A stretch of 64,000 nt of DNA from Oenanthe sinensis (Eukaryota > Streptophyta > Magnoliopsida > Apiales > Apiaceae): assembly GCA_028671895.1 (NCBI GenBank), contig CM053794.1:16540501-16604500 (forward strand), read 5' to 3'. Below are positions 56,655 to 64,000 of this stretch, piece after piece (the first letter of the stretch is position 1; each line of letters starts with the position of its first letter). A model generated the notes under the pieces. It had not been told where the DNA came from, did not search any database, and saw only the letters and a list, made by a program, of their open reading frames with translations. Made by a program: the position numbers and the translations under genes.

Positions 56655-57449
56655 TTAGTATGACTTATCAATAAGTCATACCGAGTTTATTATATATATA
56701 TATTCAAATAAGTCATACCGAGTCTGTATAAGCATAAGTCATACCGAATTGTTTCTATATATATATATATATATATAATCAGTTAGTATGACTTATTAAT
56801 AAGTCATACCGAATGACTTGTTAATAAGTCATACCGAGCTATATATATATATATAATAAGTCATACCGAGATATCAATGCTCAAAAGGTCATACTGGATT
56901 GATTTTTTATTTAATTAAAAAGTCATACCGATTTTTTAATTAGAAAAATAAGTCATACCGACCAAAATAAGTCATGCCCAGTCTTTTATAAGTCATACAA
57001 GTGTTAAAATAAGTCATACAGACTTATTTTCTTGAAATTAAGTCATACTCATAAAGGTCATAGCAGCCATTTCAAATCTCTATAAATATGAGATGATCTC
57101 TTCACTTTTTCAGTTGTTCAACTTGTTAAGAGTTAGAAAAACAGATCAAATTCAGTAATTTATCTGCATTGTAATATTCACAGATTTCTGTGCTGAGTTT
57201 GAATATAATTGTTTAAACACGAACACTTCATGTCGAATTCGTTCTAGACTTTATATCAATTATATAACAGTTTTCTAAATATTAATTGTGTAATACTAAT
57301 CAAGTTAAAATAATATCTTTCACTTGAAAAGTATTTCATTATAATTAATATTTCGCGAGTAATTAAAATAATATTTTTAATCCAATTATTCCGCGATTAA
57401 TTTTCAGATATTGTATTCAACCCCCCTTCTACAATATCAGGGACCAACA
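55968..57449 (+). repeat. 5' LTR of RT-7 (1482 bp)
   Basis: Starts TGAAAGGCATATG, clearly related to the RT-3 start TGAAAGGCAGAGTG and further ..ACTCAACT..; ends GGGACCAACA. Eight exact AAGTCATACCGA copies plus degenerate ones between 56650 and 57065, some in perfect inverted pairs (56658-56681, 56786-56809). TATA box TATAAATAT at 57081-57089. C-run at 57421-57426. Several (TA)n runs. Confidence 0.9.
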
Positions 57450-57451
57450 AT

Positions 57452-57463
57452 TGGTATCAAAGC
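57452..57463 (+). other. Primer binding site of RT-7
   Basis: TGGTATCAAAGC, two bases after the LTR. Confidence 0.92.
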
Positions 57464-57655
57464 TGGTTGATATAGTTAATATCAGATCCAAACCAAAAAT
57501 TCCGCAACTCATTCAGATCTCAAAAATTATTTTAAATTCGAAATAATTTTTTATTCGAAATAATTTTTTTTCTAAAAATTATTTTTGATCAAAAATTGTT
57601 TTAAGTCAAAAATTAAAATATTTTTTGAAACACTTAATTTTTAATCTTATTAAAG

Positions 57656-60094
57656 ATGAGTACCCAGAAAGTAACTAGTATTAAAATTCCACAGTTCAAC
57701 AGAGAACACTACAACTTGTGGAAACAAAAAATGCTACTGTTTATCGGGATTGCAAATCCCAAGTACGCATTAATTATGGCTAAAGGTGTTGAGCTCCCTA
57801 TATCAGTTGTTCTCGAACATACAGTAGATGGGGTCGTAATTCCCCACAGACAGTTTCCGAAAAGTCCGGCAGACTATACAGATGAGGAAACAGAAGCTGT
57901 GTCCCTTGATAATAATCTGAAGCTCATATTAATTGAATCCCTAGACTACATCATGTACAACCAAGTAGTCAATTGCAAGAATGCAAAACAAATCTGGGAA
58001 ACAATTGAAATTATCAATGAGGGAACTGAAGAAGTTAAGGAAAATAGACTGGAGATCCTGACCACCCAATATGAACAGTTTAGATCCAACCCTGGTGAGG
58101 GTATCTCTGAGGTGTTTCAGAGACTAAACAAATTGATAAACGAGCTAAACATGAATGGAAAGTTTTATCAGAACCAAGAGGTGAACATGAAGTTTTTGTT
58201 GACCTTACCAGAGCATCTGGAGCACAGGATTGCAGCCATCCGGGAATCTAGGGACATGAAAGAGGTAACCCTAGAAAGACTCTACGGAGTTTTAAAAACT
58301 TATGAGCTGGAACAGATCCAAACCAGATAGATGTATGGAAGAGGTAAGGTACTGAGTTCCTCCAAGGCATTAATGGTAGAAGCACCAGAGAAAGAGGAAG
58401 TGAAGGCTGTTGCACCTTCTAACAGTTCAACAGAGTATGTGGTTCCAGAACTTGGACATACTGCTAACAAACAAGAAGATGGTGATTTCTACTCACTGGA
58501 AGAACTAGATCAGCTAGAAGATGAATCTCTAGCTATGGTTGCCAGGAAGTTTGGCAACATGAGATTCCGAAGAAACTCCTCATTCAGAAGTAAGCCTAAT
58601 TTTGGAAGATTCCAAAGAGGAGGTTCTTCGACAGCAGTATCAAAAAGCGGCTACAAGACCGGCTTAGTTGATAGAAGCAAGTTTCGTTGCTTCAACTGTA
58701 ATGAGCTAGGGCACTTTGCAACTGAGTGCAAGAAGCCTAAGCAAGGGAAAAAGAGAGAGTCTTACGAAGAGCTGAAGGAGAAGTATGATGCGCTAGTGAA
58801 AAAGCATCAAGGAAAGTCCTATCTAGCAGCAGGCAAAAGCTGGGATGACTCAGATAACGATGATGAGGAAGAGCTGGGAAATCTTGCTCTTATGGCTTCA
58901 TCAGAGGGATCACTGTCTCCCACCAGTGACAGAGGAATAGAGGTAAATCCTTCGTGTCCTAAGATGTTTGCTTTGCTAGGTAAAGAACTAGATGGTGAAA
59001 GAGATAAAGTTAAGAAACTCAGACTCAAAGTCAAAGAGTTAATTGATGAGACTGAAGTTCTTAAACAGTTAAAAAGAAATCATGACAAGTTGGCTGTCAA
59101 GCTGACTGAAGACTTAGCTGTTCAAGTCAGTAAAGTCAGTTGTCATGTTGTTGTAGAAACTAATCTCAGAAACCAAATTGAAGAAGAAAAGAAAAAGTGT
59201 CTTGCATATAAGAATTCCTCATATATTGTTAAGAACCTAGTTGACCAACAAGAAATAAATCGTAAAGTTGGAATAGGCTTCGAGTATAACAAATCTGTAG
59301 GAAAACCAAGCAACATAACCCACTTTAGAAAAAGTGCTGAAGAAAGGGGTATCCCACATGTTGTTAAAGACACACCGAAACCTCTCTTCATAACACCGAT
59401 AGCTGAACCCATCCTTGAGACCTCTGTAGTAATTGCATATGAAATGCAGCTGGAAGATCTTGAGGAAGAGAAGAAGAGAGGAGAACAGGTTAAGGACATA
59501 AAAGGAGTTAATGTCCAGAAAGAAAAATGTGCACTAGAAACACCAGTGAAAGATGTGGGAACTTCTGATTCCCCCAGACCTGGTGTAGGTGCAAAAGACT
59601 TAAAGAGTAAAATGAACAGACCCAACATATTTGTGAACAGTAGGAACAGTAACAATAAATTTCATTCTACTGAAAACTTCAAATCTGCTGAGAAAATTGA
59701 AGTAGAATCTGTTAAGCCTCCTACTGTATTGAATAACATGCCTACTATTGATGCTTTCGATAAACCTTGTGGTATAATGAATTGCATGTTATGTGCCTTT
59801 AATGCTATGACTGCTTACTTTAAACGCATGATAGCTAAGAAAGATAACATGACACCTAGACAGCACATCAATAGTAAATTTGCTAAATCCAAGACTGCGA
59901 CTCCTTCACCTGAGAAGAAGGAATCATATATTCCTAAGTCTAAACAGAAAGTTGTTAAGACTGTTTATAGGAAGGTAGGAACAGTCAAGGAAGAAAATAA
60001 TGTTGTTCGAAAAGGATCTGTTGTCAAAGCAGACAAAGGTCAATTCTTTAAGTATGCCGGGCCCAATCAATTTTGGGCTCCGAAGACAAATTAA
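57656..60094 (+). pseudogene. gag: RT-7 gag, one in-frame stop
   Basis: Starts at ATG 57656 (MSTQKVTSIKIPQFNREHYN) after a 192-bp leader. The core Gag domain runs to about residue 220. A TAG at 58328-58330 is the only lesion; the frame continues to TAA 60092-60094. Zinc knuckle CFNCNELGHFATEC at residues 345-358. The second knuckle of RT-3 and RT-6 is absent, but the Cys cluster CGIMNCMLC is present from about residue 705. Ends GPNQFWAPKTN. Total about 812 codons, almost the same as RT-3. Confidence 0.93.
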
Positions 60095-60106
60095 TCCGTT
60101 TGATAA

Positions 60107-63100
60107 TTGCAGGGAGTTAAACAGGCAAACCGAGTTATATGGATCCTGGACAGCGGATCGTCAAGGCATATGACCGGAGATAGAGCCCTGCTATCAGACG
60201 TGGTTGAGAGAGCTGGCCCAATCGTCACCTTTGGAGATAACAGCAAAGGAATGACTACGGGTTATGGCAAGTTAAATACAGGAAATGTTATCATTGAAAA
60301 TGTCTCTTTGGTGGAAGGACTTAAGCACAATCTACTCAGCGTCAGTCAATTTTGTGATAGAGGTTACAAAGTAAACTTTATCAAGGAGAAGTGCTTAATA
60401 GCTCATTCTAAAGAAGACAGACTAGCCTTGCGTGGAGTAAGGAAAGGAAACTTGTACGTAGCTGATTTCAACTCGGGAACTGAAGCTGAAGCAAACTGTT
60501 TTTATTCAAAAGCTTCAACACAGGAAAGTTGGATATGACACAAGAAGCTCTCACACCTGAATTTCAAAACAATGAACTCTCTAGTCAAGAGGGATTTGGT
60601 GAGAGGACTGCCTCCGCTGGAATTTACACAAGAAGGATTGTGTGAGGCATGTCAAAAAGGGAAGTCAAGGAAAGCAACTCACAGAGGCACAGACACTACA
60701 AACATCACTGAACCACTTCAACTCCTACACATGGATTTATTTGGTCCAGTAAATATTCTGTCTATGTCAAGAAAGAAATACGCCTTAGTGATTGTGGATG
60801 ACTTCACAAAGTATACATGGGTTTTATTCTTGAATTCTAAAGATGAAACTCCACATTTGGTGATTGATCATATAAAGCTGATTGAGTTAGATTCAAAGTT
60901 ACCTGTCCGAGCAATCAGATCAGATAATGGAACAGAATTCAAAAATGAAGTTCTGAATAACTTCTGCTCAGACAAGGGGATAACAAGGCAGTACTCAGCA
61001 CCAAGAACTCCACAACAAAATGGAGTTGTAGAAAGGAAAAATCGAACCCTGATTGAAGCTGCAAGGACTATGCTAAGTGAATCAAGGTTACCTATCTACT
61101 TCTGGGCTGAAGCAGTTAATACAGCTTGTTATACTCAGAATCGAACTCTGATCAACAAAGATCATATGAAAACTCCCTATGAATTAATGGCTGGCAAGAA
61201 ACCTACTCTCAAGTACTTTCATGTATTTGGAGCCAAATGCTTTGTGCTAAAAGATGGAGATGAACGCATTGGCAAATTTGAGGCCAAGGCACATGAAGCT
61301 ATTTTTGTCGGATACTCGAGAAGAGCATATAGGGTTTACATAATTGATCAGCACCAAGTGAAGGAAAGTGTCAATGTAACTTTTGATGACACTAAACTCC
61401 CAAGTATCCAAACTGAAGATTCTTCTGAGTCATTAAAATTTGATAATTATCTAGACTCACATTCTGATGACGAAGAAGAACCTGAGGTTGCAGCAGGAAA
61501 TGATGACAACAATGATGGTAATGATCCAGGTAATAGTGGTGGAAACAATGGCAACACTGGAGATTCTACTAATACCAGTGGTGGATCAACAAGTCATCCT
61601 GGCAGCAACTCAGGGGGAGATGAAAGATCAACTGGCACAACACAACATCACAATGAATTTCGAGGCGAATCATCAAGATCAAACCTACCTAGGGAAAGGA
61701 TATGGAGCAGAGATCATCCTTTTGAATTGATCATAGGTGATCCAGATGTTGGAGTAAGAACCAGAAGTGCAACTTCAAATGAATGTTTATTCTCAGTTTT
61801 TCTATCTCAAGAAGAACCAAAGAAGATTGAAGATGCACTAATTGATCCAGATTGGGTTCTTGACATGCAAGAAGAGCTCAATCAGTTCGAAAGACAAGAA
61901 GTCTGGACACTGGTACCCAGGCCTAAAGATAGATCTGTTATTGGCACGAAATGGGTATACAGGAACAAATTAGACGGTGATGGCATTGTTACAAGGAACA
62001 AGGCCAGACTGGTTGCAAAGGGTTACTCCCAGGAAGAGGGAATTGATTATGACGAGACCTACGCACCAGTTGCAAGACTTGAAGCCATCAGGATATTTCT
62101 GGCATTCGCAGCACATTCCAATTTTAAAGTCTATCAAATGGATGTGAAGAGTGCATTTCTGAACGGAAAGCTAGAAGAGGAAGTATATGTGGAACAGCCC
62201 CCTGGCTTTGAAAATCCAGAGTTTGCTGATTTTGTGTACTTTCTTTTCAAAGCTCTCTATGGACTCAAGCAAGCACCGAGGACATGGTATGACACTCTCT
62301 CTGAGTTTTTACTTGAAAATGGTTTCACTAGAGGTGTCATAGATAAAACTCTCTTTTACAAATTACATAATAAAGATATGATATTTGTCCAAGTTTATGT
62401 TGACGATATTATATTTGGTTCTACTAACGAAAACTTGTGCAAGAGATTTGCTAAGTTAATGCAGAGCAGATATGAGATGAGCATGATGGGTGAGCTGTCA
62501 TTCTTCCTTGGATTGCAAGTAAAGCAAAAGGAAGATGGGATTTTTATTTGCCAATCAAAGTACGTAAGAGATCTTCTCAGAAAATACAGTCTAGAAGATT
62601 CTTCACCGGCAAAAACCCCAATGCCAACAGCCACGAAGCTTGACAAAGATGAAACTGGTAAGAAAGTTGACATCATAAGCTACAGAGGTATGATAGGCTC
62701 ATTATTATATCTAACTGCAAGTAGACCCGACATAATGTTCGCAACTTGCTTATGTGCAAGGTTTCAATCTGACCCAAGAGAATCTCATCTAATAGCTGTT
62801 AAACGGATTTTTAGATATCTAAAGGGTACACCAGATCCTGGAATTTGGTACCCTAAGGATACAGGTTTTGACCTAATAGGCTATACAGATTCAGATTATG
62901 CAGGGTGCAGGATGGACAGGAAAAGTACTTCTGGAAGCTGTCAGTTTCTAGGACGAAGGTTGATCTCCTGGTACAGCAAGAAACAGCATTCAGTTTCTAC
63001 CTCGACAGCCGAAGCAGAATACATTGCGGCAGGTAGCTGTTGTGCACAGATCTTGTGGATCAGGAATCAGCTAAATGACTACGGACTTACGTTGAACAAA

Positions 63101-63340
63101 ATTCCAATTTTCTGCGACAACACAAGTGCTATAGCTATTTCCAACAATCCTGTACAACATTCACGAACCAAGCACATTGACATAAGGTATCACTTTATCA
63201 GAGAGCATGTCATGAACGGAACTGTGGTGCTACATTTTGTACCCACAGAAGATCAGATAGCCGACATCTTCACGAAACCACTTGATGAATCCACTTTCTC
63301 AAAGCTGGTTAGTGAATTAGGGATGTTAAACAATGGCTAA
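60107..63340 (+). pseudogene. pol: RT-7 Pol, one in-frame stop
   Basis: Same frame as gag but separated from it by TAA 60092, TGA 60101 and TAA 60104. Protease DSGSSRHM begins near residue 15. A TGA at 60536-60538 sits at a conserved Trp position just before the integrase HHCC finger (HKKLSHLNF). Integrase has LHMDLFGP, RSDNGTEF and NGVVERKN; RT has YVDD at 62396-62407; RNase H has TDSDYAG, TAEAEY, CDNTSA and HIDIRYHF; the end is LGMLNNG. Ancestral length about 1078 codons. Otherwise intact and close to RT-3 Pol. Confidence 0.94.
61607..61619 (+). other. Candidate central polypurine tract, RT-7
   Basis: AACTCAGGGGGAG, encoding NSGGD in the Gly/Asn/Ser-rich linker. Confidence 0.5.
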
Positions 63341-64000
63341 ATTTTTGATTACTAGGAATTAATTTGAGCTCATAAATATTAAATGTTAATATTTAAAGAA
63401 TTTATGAGTCTTGAATTAATAAAATCCTAGGACTTATGAATTTTTGGAAAATTATCTTAAGATTAAATCAATATTCTTAGAAGATAATTTCTTCAATTAA
63501 AGCATAAGTAATTTTGTTTAAATTAAGCATTTATGTAATTTAATGTATATATTCACTAATTATTGTTGTACATTAATATAAATGATTATGTTATTAGTTA
63601 TCCAATTAATTTACTTATTAAATTAATTCAAACATGAGTTAATTTAATTCTTAAATTAATTAGAACAATTAATAATGTAAATATTTATTATAAGTTAATA
63701 TTTATTGAATAATTAATAATTTATCTAATATTCGAATAAGATTTTTATTATTTTATTTCGAATTTAGAAACAATTATTAATATAAGTAATTATTCTATTT
63801 TATTATTACAAATCAGCATGACTTTTATTTTAAATATCAGTATGACTTTTATATTTAAATTTTCGGCATGACTTTTTATTCTAGTAAAAGTCATACCGAG
63901 AGTTTAAAAGAAAAGTCATACCGAGACTTTACAATAAAAATCATACCGAGATTTTACTGCTATGTCTTTTATTTTATTAAGAAATAGGTTGTTTTTTTTT
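63341..64000 (+). other. RT-7 spacer after pol with family motif copies
   Basis: AT-rich. From about 63815 it holds GCATGACTTTT/GTATGACTTTT words and then AAGTCATACCGAG at 63888 and 63913, with a one-base variant at 63938, the same motif as in the RT-7 LTR. ORF3, if present, lies beyond the window. Confidence 0.75.

Larger units (their letters stand above)
55968..64000 (+). mobile_element. RT-7: SIRE-type retrotransposon, right end outside window
   Basis: 5' LTR, primer site, gag, pol and the start of the spacer after pol. gag and pol carry one stop codon each and no frameshift. It inserted into RT-6 RNase H coding; the 5 bp before it, TTGAT (55963-55967), should recur after its 3' LTR beyond the window. 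Confidence 0.93.

Noticed and set aside
56621..56900. Possible CRISPR-like array from regular AAGTCATACCGA repeats
   Set aside because: Repeats are too short, unevenly spaced and inside a plant LTR with TA-rich gaps; not a CRISPR.
1..64000. tRNA or rRNA genes
   Set aside because: Only the 12-base primer sites resemble tRNA; no cloverleaf or rRNA sequence was recognised.

Overview
This window is nuclear DNA from a plant, almost certainly a eudicot; I cannot name the species. It consists almost entirely of LTR retrotransposons, several inserted into one another. I found no convincing intact host gene. Evidence for a plant: primer sites matching the 3' end of plant initiator Met-tRNA, Ty1/copia elements of the SIRE/Maximus type with very long LTRs (about 1.1-1.5 kb), long Gag and a third ORF after pol, a Ty3/gypsy Gag fragment, TRIM elements and an AT-rich background.

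Layout. (1) 1-9115: RT-1, a SIRE-type element on the + strand with its left end outside the window; gag, pol and ORF3 are all broken. (2) 9116-13191: AT-rich host or old DNA with a gene-like 5' region near 9650-9890 and a decayed CACTA-like stretch near 11700-12470. (3) 13192-14458: two TRIMs tail to tail. (4) 14459-37274: RT-2, a SIRE-type element on the - strand, inserted about 10 bp inside the right-hand TRIM with the target duplication AGGTG. It has lost gag-pol and keeps a decayed ORF3. A truncated + strand LTR of another family lies in it, and that LTR is split by RT-3 (21402-36713, duplication ACTGT), a 15.3-kb, nearly intact, very young element with an 814-residue Gag, a Pol with one stop codon, and a 1359-residue ORF3. 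(5) 37748-48302: RT-4, a - strand Ty3/gypsy remnant split by RT-5 (38667-47419, - strand copia, duplication ATAGA). (6) 49154-55967: RT-6, a decayed + strand SIRE-type element cut inside its RNase H coding by RT-7 (55968 to beyond the window end), whose gag and pol carry one stop codon each.

How the parts work together. In each SIRE-type element the 5' LTR drives one RNA; Gag packages it; Pol (protease, integrase, reverse transcriptase, RNase H) copies it from a Met-tRNA primer and a polypurine tract. ORF3 sits where an envelope gene would be, but its products here look soluble and partly nuclear.

Most interesting signals. (a) Every SIRE-type family has its own short, partly palindromic motif repeated in the LTR. 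Where the corresponding parts are present, the same motif recurs in the leader, the spacer after pol, or loosely constrained coding. (b) The 13-mer AACTCAGGGGGAG, resembling the 3' polypurine tract, is kept in the diverged integrase-RT linker of RT-3 (twice), RT-6 and RT-7, so it may be a central polypurine tract. (c) A C-run near the LTR 3' end, complementary to the polypurine tract, is shared by all six SIRE-type LTR families. (d) Gag-pol junctions are closed by stops or a frame change, followed in three elements by a splice-acceptor-like sequence.
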